DNA of 64,000 nucleotides, from NCBI RefSeq assembly GCF_016862435.1, contig NZ_BOMY01000028.1, positions 1-64,000 of the forward strand. Reading direction: 5' to 3'. This stretch comes from Paractinoplanes tereljensis (GTDB lineage: Bacteria > Actinomycetota > Actinomycetes > Mycobacteriales > Micromonosporaceae). Shown in pieces: positions 39,008 through 47,256 of this stretch. The notes below the pieces were generated by a model, which worked only from the letters and a program-made list of their open reading frames with translations, did no database searches and had not been told where the DNA came from. Numbering within the stretch: position 1 is the first letter of the stretch; each line of letters opens with the position of its first letter. The position numbers were made by a program, and so were the translations under genes.

Positions 39008-40030
39008 GTGGTTTACGACGCGTTCGTCCTGCTGTCCTTCGGCGGTCCCGAGAAGCCTGATGATGTGATGCCGTTCCTGCGCAACGTGGTGCGCGGGCGC
39101 GGTGTCCCCGAGGAGCGGCTCGCCGCCGTCGCCGAGCATTACATGCACTTCGGCGGCGTGTCGCCCATCAACCAGCAGTGCCGAGACCTACTGGCGGCGG
39201 TGCAAGCTGATTTTTCCGCCAACGGCCTTGATCTGCCGACATATTGGGGCAATAGGAACTGGCATCCGATGCTCGAGGACACCGTGGCGCAGATGCGCGA
39301 CGACGGGGTCACCCACGCTCTCGGCTTCGCCACCAGCGCCTACGGCGGCTACTCCTCCTGCCACCAGTACTGGGAGGACATCGATCGGGCGCGGGCGAAG
39401 GTCGGCCCCGGGGCTCCGCAGATCAGCAAGCTCCGGCAGTTCTGGGACCACCCGGGCTTCGTCGGGCCGCATGTGGACGCCGTACGGCAGGCTTGGGAGA
39501 AGTTGGACCGCCGGGCCGGCACCCGGCTGGTTTTCACCGCCCACAGCATCCCGGTGAGCATGGCGCAGAGCGCCGGTCCGACCGGCGGCCGATACACCGC
39601 CCAGCTGGAGGAGACCGCCCGGCTGGTCGCCGCCCAGGCGGCCCCCGACCTGTCCTACGACCTGGTCTGGCAGAGCCGCTCCGGGCCGCCGCAGGTGCCG
39701 TGGCTGGAGCCGGACATCAACGACCACCTGGCCGCCCTGGCTGAGAAGGGCGTCACCGACGTGGTGGTCAGCCCGATCGGGTTCGTCTCCGATCACCTCG
39801 AGGTGCTCTGGGACCTGGACAACGAGGCCCTGGAGACGGCGAAGAAGCTCGGCCTCGGCTACGCCCGCGCCGCGACCCCCAACGTCGACCCACGCTTCGT
39901 CACGATGGTCCGGCACCTGGTCGAGGAGCGGACTGCCGGGCGTGCCCAGGAACGACTCGGTACGCTCCCGGTCTGGGACAACTGCCCCGGCGGCTGTTGC
40001 CCCGCCCCCTTGAGACGAGGAAGCAAATGA
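39008..40030 (+). CDS. cpfC: Coproporphyrin III ferrochelatase
   Basis: 340 residues. Catalytic His179 (FTAHSIPV) and Glu265 (DHLEVLWDLD) are present. Cys118 (YSSCHQYW) together with Cys326, Cys330 and Cys331 at the C-terminus (NCPGGCCP) can hold the 2Fe-2S cluster seen in actinobacterial ferrochelatases. In actinobacteria the enzyme (old name HemH) inserts iron into coproporphyrin III, not protoporphyrin. GTG 39008 follows GAGGAGGAG; an ATG at 39000 is out of frame. Overlaps the next gene by 4 bases. Confidence 0.93.
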   Translation: MVYDAFVLLSFGGPEKPDDVMPFLRNVVRGRGVPEERLAAVAEHYMHFGGVSPINQQCRDLLAAVQADFSANGLDLPTYWGNRNWHPMLEDTVAQMRDDGVTHALGFATSAYGGYSSCHQYWEDIDRARAKVGPGAPQISKLRQFWDHPGFVGPHVDAVRQAWEKLDRRAGTRLVFTAHSIPVSMAQSAGPTGGRYTAQLEETARLVAAQAAPDLSYDLVWQSRSGPPQVPWLEPDINDHLAALAEKGVTDVVVSPIGFVSDHLEVLWDLDNEALETAKKLGLGYARAATPNVDPRFVTMVRHLVEERTAGRAQERLGTLPVWDNCPGGCCPAPLRRGSK

Positions 40031-40806
40031 CCGAGCGTAAGGCCATCGAGAGCTGGCTCACCGACATGGACGGGGTCCTCGTCCACGAGGGCGAGCCGGT
40101 CCCCGGTGCGCCCGAGTTCGTCAACCGGATGAAGACCTCCGGCAAGCCGTTCCTCATCCTCACCAACAACTCGATCTACACCCCGCGCGACCTGCAGGCC
40201 CGCCTCAACCGGATGGGCTTCGACGTCCCCGAGGAGTCGATCTGGACGGCGGCCCTGGCCACCGCGCAGTTCCTGGCCGACCAGCGGCCGGGCGGCACGG
40301 CGTACGTGATCGGCGAGGCCGGCCTGACCACCGCCATGCACGCGGCCGGCTACATCCTGACCGAGTTCTCGCCCGACTACGTGGTGCTGGGCGAGACCCG
40401 CACCTACAGCTTCGAGGCGATCACCAAGGCCATCCGCCTGATCGACGGCGGCGCCCGCTTCATCTGCACCAACCCCGACGCGACCGGCCCGTCCAACGAG
40501 GGCGCCCTGCCGGCGGCCGGCTCGGTGGCCGCGATGATCTCCAAGGCGACGGGCGTAGACCCCTACTTCGTAGGAAAACCCAACCCGATGATGATGCGGT
40601 CCGCGCTCAACACCATCGACGCGCATTCCGAGAGTACGGCGATGATCGGCGACCGGATGGACACCGACGTGCTGTGCGGCCTGGAGGCGGGCCTGGAGAC
40701 CATCCTGGTCCTGACCGGCATCAGCTCCAAGGCCGACGCCGAACGCTTCCCGTTCCGCCCATCCCGAATCGTCAACTCTGTCGCAGACCTGATCGCGGAA
40801 ATCTGA
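40027..40806 (+). CDS. HAD-IIA family phosphatase (NagD-like)
   Basis: 259 residues. Motif I LTDMDGVLVHEG, motif II LILTNNS, motif III Lys in FVGKPNPMMM, and motif IV MIGDRMDTDVLCG are complete, with a type IIA cap between motifs II and III. Such enzymes dephosphorylate nucleotides or small sugar phosphates; substrate not assignable. ATG 40027 overlaps the ferrochelatase stop, so it ends the fabG-inhA-cpfC operon. Confidence 0.9.
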   Translation: MTERKAIESWLTDMDGVLVHEGEPVPGAPEFVNRMKTSGKPFLILTNNSIYTPRDLQARLNRMGFDVPEESIWTAALATAQFLADQRPGGTAYVIGEAGLTTAMHAAGYILTEFSPDYVVLGETRTYSFEAITKAIRLIDGGARFICTNPDATGPSNEGALPAAGSVAAMISKATGVDPYFVGKPNPMMMRSALNTIDAHSESTAMIGDRMDTDVLCGLEAGLETILVLTGISSKADAERFPFRPSRIVNSVADLIAEI

Positions 40807-40875
40807 CGCTTACCCGATCCGGTGAATTCGGCCGGAATCGCGACATAGTGGGCGGCAGGTGCCTAGGTTGGATGG

Positions 40876-41763
40876 ATGCGTCGCGGCCCTAGCCGAGCTC
40901 GCACTCGTCGGAAGGTTTCCGCGTCGGCGCTGGTGCTGGCCTTCTGTGCCCTGGGCGGCGCCGCCGCGGTGACCAAGCCCGGCCCGGCCGGCCCGGTGGC
41001 CGAGCCCGTGCCGACGGCGGTGGCGACGACGAACCCGGCGCCGAAACCCAGCCCGAGCCCGACCGTCGACCGGATTCTCCCGGCTGCCAAGCCGTCCGAA
41101 GACCTGCCGGTGATCAGCTACCTGCATGTGCCGAAGGGCTTTCCGGCCGATCCCAGTCCGGCCTCCCTGTCGCACCTGCCCGACGGGCTGCACCCGAAGC
41201 ACAAGCTGGCCGTCTACGACGCTCCCGGTGGGAAGCCGCGCGCCTACCTGCCGTCCACCATCCGCGGGGTGACCGTCGTGGTCCCGGTGGTGGCGAAGAA
41301 GCCGGGCTGGTCGGCCGTCCTGCTCCCGTCGATCAACCGGCGCATCGGCTGGCTGCCCAATCACGGCTGGCAGGAGATGACGCTGCGGGACCAGGTGGTC
41401 GTGCGGCTGGGGGAGCGCACGCTGACCTGGTGGCGGGACGGCGTGCAGCAGAAGACCTGGACCGTGGCGATCGGCTCCAAGCGCACCCCGACGCCGCTGG
41501 GCCGCACCTTCGTGCTCGGCCGGACCGGCACCCACGGTGCGATCTACGCCGGGGTCGACGCTCTGGTGCTGGGCGCGGTTCCGGACGACAAGGACGCGGT
41601 GGCGCCGGGGCTGCGGGACGCGCACACCGGGATTCACGCCTGGTACCGGAAGTCGGTGTTCGGGCGCAGCGTCTCCAACGGGTGCGTGCGGATGCCGAAG
41701 GACGCCCAGGAGACGCTGCTGGCCAACCTGGCCTCAGGCACTCCCATTACGGTGATCGAATAG
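40876..41763 (+). CDS. Secreted L,D-transpeptidase (YkuD)
   Basis: 295 residues. A basic start followed by a hydrophobic helix (ALVLAFCALGGAA) forms a signal peptide or anchor, then a Pro/Ala linker (about 38-75), a middle domain and the YkuD domain (about 170-295). His254 (HTGIHAW) and SNGCVRMP with Cys270 are the catalytic signature. It makes 3-3 cross-links in peptidoglycan or attaches proteins. A TAGGTT box 7 bases before ATG 40876 suggests a leaderless transcript. Confidence 0.9.
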   Translation: MRRGPSRARTRRKVSASALVLAFCALGGAAAVTKPGPAGPVAEPVPTAVATTNPAPKPSPSPTVDRILPAAKPSEDLPVISYLHVPKGFPADPSPASLSHLPDGLHPKHKLAVYDAPGGKPRAYLPSTIRGVTVVVPVVAKKPGWSAVLLPSINRRIGWLPNHGWQEMTLRDQVVVRLGERTLTWWRDGVQQKTWTVAIGSKRTPTPLGRTFVLGRTGTHGAIYAGVDALVLGAVPDDKDAVAPGLRDAHTGIHAWYRKSVFGRSVSNGCVRMPKDAQETLLANLASGTPITVIE

Positions 41764-41773
41764 GCTGGGGACC

Positions 41774-42169
41774 GTGGTGTTGGCGACAGCGTGGGTGTGT
41801 GTGCGGGATCGGCGGGTTCTCGTGGTTCGGCCGCACTACACCGATGCGTTCTATCTGCCGGGCGGCAAACCCGAGGCCGGCGAGACGTACGCCGAGGCGG
41901 CCGCCCGCGAGGTGCGGGAGGAGGTCGGGCTCGAGCTCGACCCGGCTGACCTGACGCTGTTCACCGAGATCGTGGCCGAGGCCCACAACCGGCCGCCGGG
42001 CACCCGGGTGCGGCTGATCTGCTTCACCGGCGGGGAAAATCACGAGACTCCGGTGGCGGCGGCCGAGATCGGCGAGCTCGCGTGGTTCGACTCGAAGGAT
42101 CTGGACCGCTGTGCGCCGGCGATCAAGGTGCTGCTGGGCGAGTTGGCCGAGGCCGAGTTAATAGACTGA
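41774..42169 (+). CDS. Nudix hydrolase
   Basis: 131 residues. The Nudix box is intact: GGKPEAGETYAEAA then AREVREEVGLEL. Single-domain protein that should hydrolyse a nucleoside diphosphate derivative. Start GTG 41774 (or the adjacent GTG 41777) 10 bases after the transpeptidase stop. Its 3' end overlaps the FxsB relic on the other strand by about 47 bases. Confidence 0.88.
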   Translation: MVLATAWVCVRDRRVLVVRPHYTDAFYLPGGKPEAGETYAEAAAREVREEVGLELDPADLTLFTEIVAEAHNRPPGTRVRLICFTGGENHETPVAAAEIGELAWFDSKDLDRCAPAIKVLLGELAEAELID

Positions 42170-42343
42170 GCCGGACCGCCGAGGCGATGTGGGTGATGAG
42201 CCGGAGCAGGTCGGCGCAGTAGACCGACGGGTTCCGGAAGCCACGCACCGGATCGAAGCGGTGCACATAGTTGCCGCCACCGCACACGTCGCGAACGGGG
42301 CACGCGAGGCACTGGGAAGCGAGCGCGGCCAACCCGATCTGCC
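42123..42343 (-). pseudogene. 3' remnant of an FxsB-type radical SAM/SPASM maturase
   Basis: About 70 residues remain: CLACPVRDVCGGGNYVHRF, then GFRNPSVYCADLLRLITHI. This is the C-terminal SPASM-type cysteine cluster of FxsB family cyclophane-forming peptide maturases. The radical SAM core (CxxxCxxC) is absent. The fragment begins directly at the stop codon of the NB-ARC gene, in another frame, so a deletion probably joined the two. No precursor gene (FxSxx-COOH) is visible nearby. Confidence 0.7.
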
Positions 42344-42345
42344 GC

Positions 42346-43266
42346 CTAGCGGGCCAGCTCGGCGGCGTAGGTGTGCAGCAGGTCATGACACAGGTAGCGG
42401 CCGGGGGTGAGCTCGGTCAGCAGGCCGGCCCGGGCCAGTTCGGCGAGCAGCACCGCGGCCTGGCCGATGGTGAGGGCGACCAGGTCGGCGACCGTGGTCG
42501 CGGTGAGGTCGTGGGCCGGGTGGCGGCCGAGGAGGCGGAAGGTGCGGGCCGCGGCCGGGCTGAGCGCCCGGTAGGTCCAGGCGAACACGGACCGCGGGCC
42601 GGCGTGCGGGTCGCCGCCGCGGCTCGGCGGATCCGGTTCGCCGGCCCGGGCCGCGACCAGCGCCAGCGCCAACGGCAGACCGCCGCACTGCTCGATGACC
42701 GGGCGATAGCCGCCCAGGTAGCGGGCCGCCTCGGCGGTGGTCAGCGGCTCCACCGGCATCGACCGGGCCGCCTCCCGCACGATCAGGCCGGTCAGCTGGT
42801 TGCGGCTGGTCAGCACGGTCACGCAGGTGCGGGACGCGGGCAGCAGCGGGCGCACCTGGGTGGCCACGGTGGCGTTGTCCAGCACCACCAGGGCCCGGCG
42901 GTCGGCCATCTCGGCCCGGTAGAGGGCGGCTCGCTCGTCCAGGCCGGCCGGGATGCGCCGGGCCGGTACGCCGAGCGCGCCCAGGAAGCGCCGCAGCGCG
43001 TCGGCCGGTTCGACCGGCTGGACCGCGTGGTCGAAGCCGCGCAGGTTGACGAACAGCTGCCCGTCGGGGAACCGGTCGGCTTCCTGGCGCGCCCAGTGCA
43101 CGGCGAGCGAGGTCTTCCCGATGCCGGCCGGCCCGGAGAGCATCGCGATGTCACCGCCGTCCAGCGCACTCAGCCGGGCCAGCAGGGTGGCGCGTCCGGT
43201 GAAGCGGCGCGGGCCGGTCGGGAGCTGACCGGGCGCAAGGGGATTGAGCAGCAAGGACTCGGTCAT
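42346..43266 (-). CDS. NB-ARC ATPase, truncated AfsR-like
   Basis: 306 residues. PTGPRRFTGR, then P-loop LSGPAGIGKTSLA (about 42-54), Walker B RALVVLDNA (about 123-131), the TSRNQLTG and GGLPLALAL motifs, and a winged helix ending CHDLLHTYAAELA. In AfsR and related proteins this unit is followed by TPR repeats and preceded by a SARP domain; both are missing here, and the C-terminus stops right after the winged helix at the junction with the FxsB relic. It could be a shortened but working STAND ATPase or debris. GGAGG precedes ATG 43266. Confidence 0.78.
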   Translation of the reverse strand: MTESLLLNPLAPGQLPTGPRRFTGRATLLARLSALDGGDIAMLSGPAGIGKTSLAVHWARQEADRFPDGQLFVNLRGFDHAVQPVEPADALRRFLGALGVPARRIPAGLDERAALYRAEMADRRALVVLDNATVATQVRPLLPASRTCVTVLTSRNQLTGLIVREAARSMPVEPLTTAEAARYLGGYRPVIEQCGGLPLALALVAARAGEPDPPSRGGDPHAGPRSVFAWTYRALSPAAARTFRLLGRHPAHDLTATTVADLVALTIGQAAVLLAELARAGLLTELTPGRYLCHDLLHTYAAELAR

Positions 43267-43373
43267 CAGCGCCTCCGGCCGGGGCAGCCGTGGCCGCCGG
43301 ACACATCGACTGAGAACAATTCCATATCGGGCCGGTAGACCACAATGCGCGATGAGTCGATTACGCTGCCGCC

Positions 43374-43673
43374 GTGCACCTCGAATTTGATGCCGAACTG
43401 TGGATCTGGGCTGCCCGGCCGGACGAGGGCTGGACGTTCGTGAGCCTGCCGGTGGACGCCTCCGACGAGATCCGCGATCTGACCGGCGATCAGCGCCGCG
43501 GTTTCGGGGCGGTGCGCGTCGAGGCGCGCATCGGCACCTCGATCTGGCGCACGTCGGTTTTCCCGGACGCCAAGGAGGGCGCCTACGTGCTGCCGATCAA
43601 GAAGGCGGTGCGGAAGGCGCAGAAGATCGAGGCCGGCGACACCACGCGGGTGGCGGTCGAGATTCTTATCTAG
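43374..43673 (+). CDS. DUF1905 family protein
   Basis: 99 residues, beta-barrel type. LEFDAELWIWAARPDEGWTF, GFGAVRVEARIGTSIWRTS and PIKKAVRKAQKIEAGD form the DUF1905 pattern. Function unknown; often found with or fused to YdeI/OmpD-associated domains. GTG start at 43374. Its stop overlaps the convergent Nudix gene by 8 bases. Confidence 0.85.
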   Translation: MHLEFDAELWIWAARPDEGWTFVSLPVDASDEIRDLTGDQRRGFGAVRVEARIGTSIWRTSVFPDAKEGAYVLPIKKAVRKAQKIEAGDTTRVAVEILI

Positions 43674-44154
43674 CGAAGAACCGGTTGGCTACCGCGGTGT
43701 GCAGGCTGAAACCCAGCTCGGTCGGGCCGTAGAGGATTTCCCAGCCCAGGGTCTCGTCGTTCGGGGCCGAGGGTGGGATCGAGGCGGCGTCCGGCAGCGG
43801 TGGCAGCAGGCCGAAGACGAGCAGGGTGCCGTCGGGGGCGCTGAGCGTGTCGAAAAGGCGTACGGCATCGGCATTTGCTCTGAGCCCGACCTCCTCGAAG
43901 AGCTCGCGCACCGCGGCGGCCTGCCACGCCTCGCCGTAGTCGACGAACCCGCCCGGCAGGGCGAGCAGGTCCCGGGCCGGCGGGATGCCGCGCCGCACCA
44001 CCAGAAGCCCGGAGCCGACCGGCTGCACGGCCACCGCGACCGGCGTCGGGTTGCGGTAGCTGGTCTCGCCGCACGCACCGCAGCGCCGGGGCCACGCCTG
44101 GCCGGCGGTGAACCGGGCACCGCAGAACGTGCAGTGCGCGAAGCGGTCAGGCAT
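43666..44154 (-). CDS. Nudix hydrolase with zinc ribbon
   Basis: 162 residues. An N-terminal four-Cys ribbon (CTFC...CGAC, residues 8-28) resembles NudC-type NADH pyrophosphatases, and the Nudix box GGFVDYGEAWQAAA then VRELFEEVG is intact (about 67-90). The NudC-specific downstream motif is not obvious, so substrate is open. Co-directional with, and overlapping by 8 bases, the gene at 44147-44929 upstream of it. Confidence 0.85.
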   Translation of the reverse strand: MPDRFAHCTFCGARFTAGQAWPRRCGACGETSYRNPTPVAVAVQPVGSGLLVVRRGIPPARDLLALPGGFVDYGEAWQAAAVRELFEEVGLRANADAVRLFDTLSAPDGTLLVFGLLPPLPDAASIPPSAPNDETLGWEILYGPTELGFSLHTAVANRFFAR

Positions 44155-44929
44155 GCAGCGGCGAGTTGCAGGCGGCGACGAGCGCCTGGCGGCAGGCCGA
44201 CATCAGCGGCCGCAGGGCCGCGTCACGTTGCTGGGCCTCGTAGCCGTTGATGGCGCCGCCGGGAGCGTTGGTCTCGGCCAGCGCCAGCACCTGGTCGAGC
44301 ACGCTGGCCCGGGCGAACAACCGCCGGGCGCGGGGGTCGAAGCCGGGTGGCAGCGTGGCCGTGCTCTCCGGCCGGCGTAACGCCTGCAGCGCGCCGGCCA
44401 ACTCCGGTTTCCAGTGCGCCACGTCGAGCTTGGTCAGCTGCGCGGTCGCCTCGCCGAGCGCGTGGGTCAGCTCGGCCTCGGCCTCGGCCGCACCGAGCTG
44501 GAACACCGGCCGGTGCTCGGCGATCGGGAAGAACCGCCACAGCAACGTCTCGAACTCGACCCCGGACCCGGACGTGTGCTGCCGCACCTGCGGAACGAAC
44601 CCGAAGGTGGGCGTCACCAGGGCCTCGCCGGCCAGCATCGCCGCACCGGTCAGCTCGCCCGGACCGGGCAGGCCGCGCGGGTCACCCGGGGCGGGGAGCA
44701 CCAGCCGGATCTCGTCGGGGTGAAGCTTGGCGAACAGCGGCAGCCCTTGCGGCAGCGGGACATCGGTCCAGGTGCCGGGGGCATCGGCGACGAGGTGCTC
44801 CTCATCGCCGGCGATCTCGTCGGCCAGCTCGTCGAACGGCACCAGACCGGCGCGCCAGGCGCGCACCCAGGCAACGAACCGGGTGGAGCGCCGCGCGGTG
44901 CGGGTGGCCGCATCAGCTGCGGGGGACAT
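44147..44929 (-). CDS. Conserved hypothetical protein
   Basis: 260 residues, soluble, no motif that I can name. The middle is a mixed beta region (GLPLFAKLHPDEIRLVLPAP) with a Trp-rich part (LLWRFFPIAEHRPVFQLG), the end is helical (RQALVAACNSPLH). ATG 44929 gives the most protein-like start; an upstream in-frame start at 45001 adds a basic, less plausible 24 residues. It overlaps the Nudix gene, suggesting a two-gene operon. Divergent from the DUF3097 gene. Confidence 0.65.
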   Translation of the reverse strand: MSPAADAATRTARRSTRFVAWVRAWRAGLVPFDELADEIAGDEEHLVADAPGTWTDVPLPQGLPLFAKLHPDEIRLVLPAPGDPRGLPGPGELTGAAMLAGEALVTPTFGFVPQVRQHTSGSGVEFETLLWRFFPIAEHRPVFQLGAAEAEAELTHALGEATAQLTKLDVAHWKPELAGALQALRRPESTATLPPGFDPRARRLFARASVLDQVLALAETNAPGGAINGYEAQQRDAALRPLMSACRQALVAACNSPLHA

Positions 44930-45018
44930 GCGAGCAAGGGTACGTGCCCATCGGGAAGCTTGTCTCGGCCGGAGCGTCAGAAACGCCGTGTCCCAACGCA
45001 CGGGTTACCGTGCCTTGC

Positions 45019-45825
45019 ATGTATGGGGAGGACGTGCTCAAGGCGCAGTGGCGCCGCAAACGGGTGGTGCCCGAGGTGGACGCCGAACCCGATCTGGTCG
45101 TCGAGGACGCCGATTCCGGCTTCTGCGGCGCGGTGGTCGGTTTCGAGCTGGGCGCGGTCGTGCTGGAGGACCGGTTCGGTAAGCGGCGCAACTTTCCGCT
45201 GACCCCGGCCGCGTTCCTGCTGGACGGCAAGGCGGTCACGCTGCGGAAACCGCAGGTGGCCCCGCAGCAGCCGCAACGGCGGATCACCGCCTCCGGGTCG
45301 GTTGCCGTCGCCGGGGTCAAGGCGCAGGTGGCCAAGGCCAGCCGGATCTGGGTCGAGGGCATCCACGACGCTGCGCTGGTCGAACGGATCTGGGGCGATG
45401 ACCTGCGGATCGAGGGCATCGTGGTGGAACCGCTGAACGGCATCGACGACCTGCAGGCCGAGGTGCAGGCGTTCCGGCCCAGTAGGGACCGGCGTCTCGG
45501 CGTACTTGTCGACCACCTGGTGCCCGGTTCCAAGGAGAGCCGCATCGTCGCCGCCGTCACCGACCCGAATGTGCTGGTCACCGGCCACCCGTACATCGAC
45601 ATCTGGCAGGCGGTGAAGCCGGAGCGGATCGGTTTCAAGAAGTGGCCGATCATCCCGCCCGGCCGGCCGTGGAAGGAGGGCGTCTGCGAGGCGTTCGGCG
45701 TCCGCGAACCGGCTGACATGTGGCGCCGCATCCTGCGCGAGGTGAGCAGTTACAAGGACGTGGAGACGCCGCTGATCAACTCAATGGAACGGCTCATCGA
45801 CTTCGTCACGGAGGGCTCGGCCTAG
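45019..45825 (+). CDS. DUF3097 family protein (Toprim-like)
   Basis: 268 residues. VPEVDAEPDLVVEDADSG then FCGAVVGFE, LEDRFGKRRNFPL, the Toprim-like IWVEGIHDAALVERIWGDD, LVDHLVPGSKESRI and ITGHPYIDIW-type segment are all DUF3097 hallmarks. Possibly a nucleic-acid enzyme, but no activity is known. ATG 45019 gives the conserved MYGEDVL start; no Shine-Dalgarno site precedes it, and a TACCGT box 8 bases upstream fits a leaderless transcript. Its 3' end overlaps the MocR gene by 45 bases. Confidence 0.85.
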   Translation: MYGEDVLKAQWRRKRVVPEVDAEPDLVVEDADSGFCGAVVGFELGAVVLEDRFGKRRNFPLTPAAFLLDGKAVTLRKPQVAPQQPQRRITASGSVAVAGVKAQVAKASRIWVEGIHDAALVERIWGDDLRIEGIVVEPLNGIDDLQAEVQAFRPSRDRRLGVLVDHLVPGSKESRIVAAVTDPNVLVTGHPYIDIWQAVKPERIGFKKWPIIPPGRPWKEGVCEAFGVREPADMWRRILREVSSYKDVETPLINSMERLIDFVTEGSA

Positions 45826-47190
45826 CCGCTTCGCGGCTTCGGCGAGCCGATCCGGAGAATGCGCGGCGTAACCGAGGATCAGGCCGGGCGGACCGGGTTG
45901 CAGGCGGTGCCAGGACAGCGGATGCACGAGTACGCCGTGGGCGGCGGCCCGCTTCGCGAGATCGGTGTCGGCGACATCTGATTCGAGCATGATCAGCAGG
46001 TGCAGTCCGGCCGCGACGCCGGTCACCCGGGCCTCGGGCAGGTGCTGTTCGAGCCCGGCCAGCAGGGCGTCGCGGCGGCGCCGTTGCCGTTGCCGGACCA
46101 GCCGCAGGTGCTTCTCGTAATCGCCGGAGGCCAGCAGCCGGGCCAGCACCAGCTGCGGGATGGCCGGGTTGCCGAGGTCGGAGTCGTGCTTGGCCTCGAG
46201 CAGGGCGGCCTGCATCCGGCGGGGCGCGATCAGCCAGCCGAGGCGCATGCCGGGGGCGAGTGACTTGGAGACGCTGCCGGCGTAGGCGACCTGGTCGGGG
46301 GCCGAGCCCTGCAGGGCGGCGACCGGGGCCCGGTCGTAGCGGTGCTCGGCGTCGTAGTCGTCCTCGACGATCAGCCCGTCCCAGGCCAGCAGGGCACGCC
46401 GCCGGGCCGGGCTGAGCACCACGCCGATCGGGAACTGGTGGGCCGGGGTCAGCACGGCCACGCTCTGGGTGATCCGGTCGACCCGGATGCCCTCGTCGTC
46501 CACGGGCACGCCTTCCGCCCGTACGCCCCAATGGGTCATCTGATCCCGGGCCCCGCGCGATCCCGGATCCTCGACCGCCGCGGCGGTCACGCCGCCGGCG
46601 TGCAGCGTCTGCGCGAGCAGCGCCAGCGCCTGCGCCACCCCGCCCACCACGATGATGTCGTCCGCCTCGGCGCGGACGCCGCGGGTGCGGCGCAGCCAGC
46701 CGGCCAGCTCGGCGCGCAACCGCGGGGTGCCGCCCGGATCGCCGTAGCCCAGGTCGGCTGCGGTGATCTCGTCGAGGACGGCCCGTTCGGCGCGCAGCCA
46801 CTGCGCGCGCGGGAAGGCCGACAGATCGGGTACGCCCGGCGACAGGTCGAGATCGATGTGGTCGCCCGGCGGCAGCGGCAGGCGCAGGTCGTCGAGGGCG
46901 CGGCGGCGGTCCGACGGAAGCGCGGCGCCCCGGCCGTGCCCCAGCACCGTGGTGCCGGCCCCGGTGCGGCCGGTGGCCAGTCCCTCGTCGATGAGCCGCT
47001 GGTAGGCCTCGACCACGACGCCGCGGGAGATCCGCAGCTCGGTGGCGAGCACCCGGGTGGCCGGCAGGCGCGCGCCCGGGGCGAGCCGGCCGCCGTCGAT
47101 CGCGTCCCGCAGGCCGGCGGTGAGCCAGGCGGTGAGGCCCTTGACCGGGGCCTGGTCGGCACGGAGCTGGAGGAAGTCGGAGCCGGAAAT
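45781..47190 (-). CDS. MocR-type (GntR/aminotransferase) regulator, unusual start
   Basis: About 469 residues if read from an ATT codon at 47190. The N-terminal GntR winged helix (GLRDAIDGGRLAPGARLPAT to RISRGVVVEAYQRLIDEG) is followed by a class I aminotransferase domain with PLP Lys in YAGSVSKSLAPGMRLGW. The only ordinary start (GTG 47052) lies inside the helix-turn-helix, so the real start must be upstream; AGGAGG sits 4 bases before ATT 47190 in the right frame. Either ATT is used or a start codon has mutated. Divergent from the EamA gene, which it probably controls. Confidence 0.82.
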   Translation of the reverse strand: MSGSDFLQLRADQAPVKGLTAWLTAGLRDAIDGGRLAPGARLPATRVLATELRISRGVVVEAYQRLIDEGLATGRTGAGTTVLGHGRGAALPSDRRRALDDLRLPLPPGDHIDLDLSPGVPDLSAFPRAQWLRAERAVLDEITAADLGYGDPGGTPRLRAELAGWLRRTRGVRAEADDIIVVGGVAQALALLAQTLHAGGVTAAAVEDPGSRGARDQMTHWGVRAEGVPVDDEGIRVDRITQSVAVLTPAHQFPIGVVLSPARRRALLAWDGLIVEDDYDAEHRYDRAPVAALQGSAPDQVAYAGSVSKSLAPGMRLGWLIAPRRMQAALLEAKHDSDLGNPAIPQLVLARLLASGDYEKHLRLVRQRQRRRRDALLAGLEQHLPEARVTGVAAGLHLLIMLESDVADTDLAKRAAAHGVLVHPLSWHRLQPGPPGLILGYAAHSPDRLAEAAKRLGRALRDEVDEPFH

Positions 47191-47234
47191 TGGTCCTCCT
47201 TTTGCCTACCTGCATTGGCCCTTCTACTGGACCA
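47191..47234. promoter_or_regulatory. TGGTCC / GGACCA repeat between MocR and EamA genes
   Basis: TGGTCC at 47191-47196 and GGACCA at 47229-47234 form an inverted pair in the divergent promoter region. MocR regulators often bind such split sites. Inference only. Confidence 0.35.
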
Positions 47235-47256
47235 TAGCCGGTTTCAGGATGAATCC

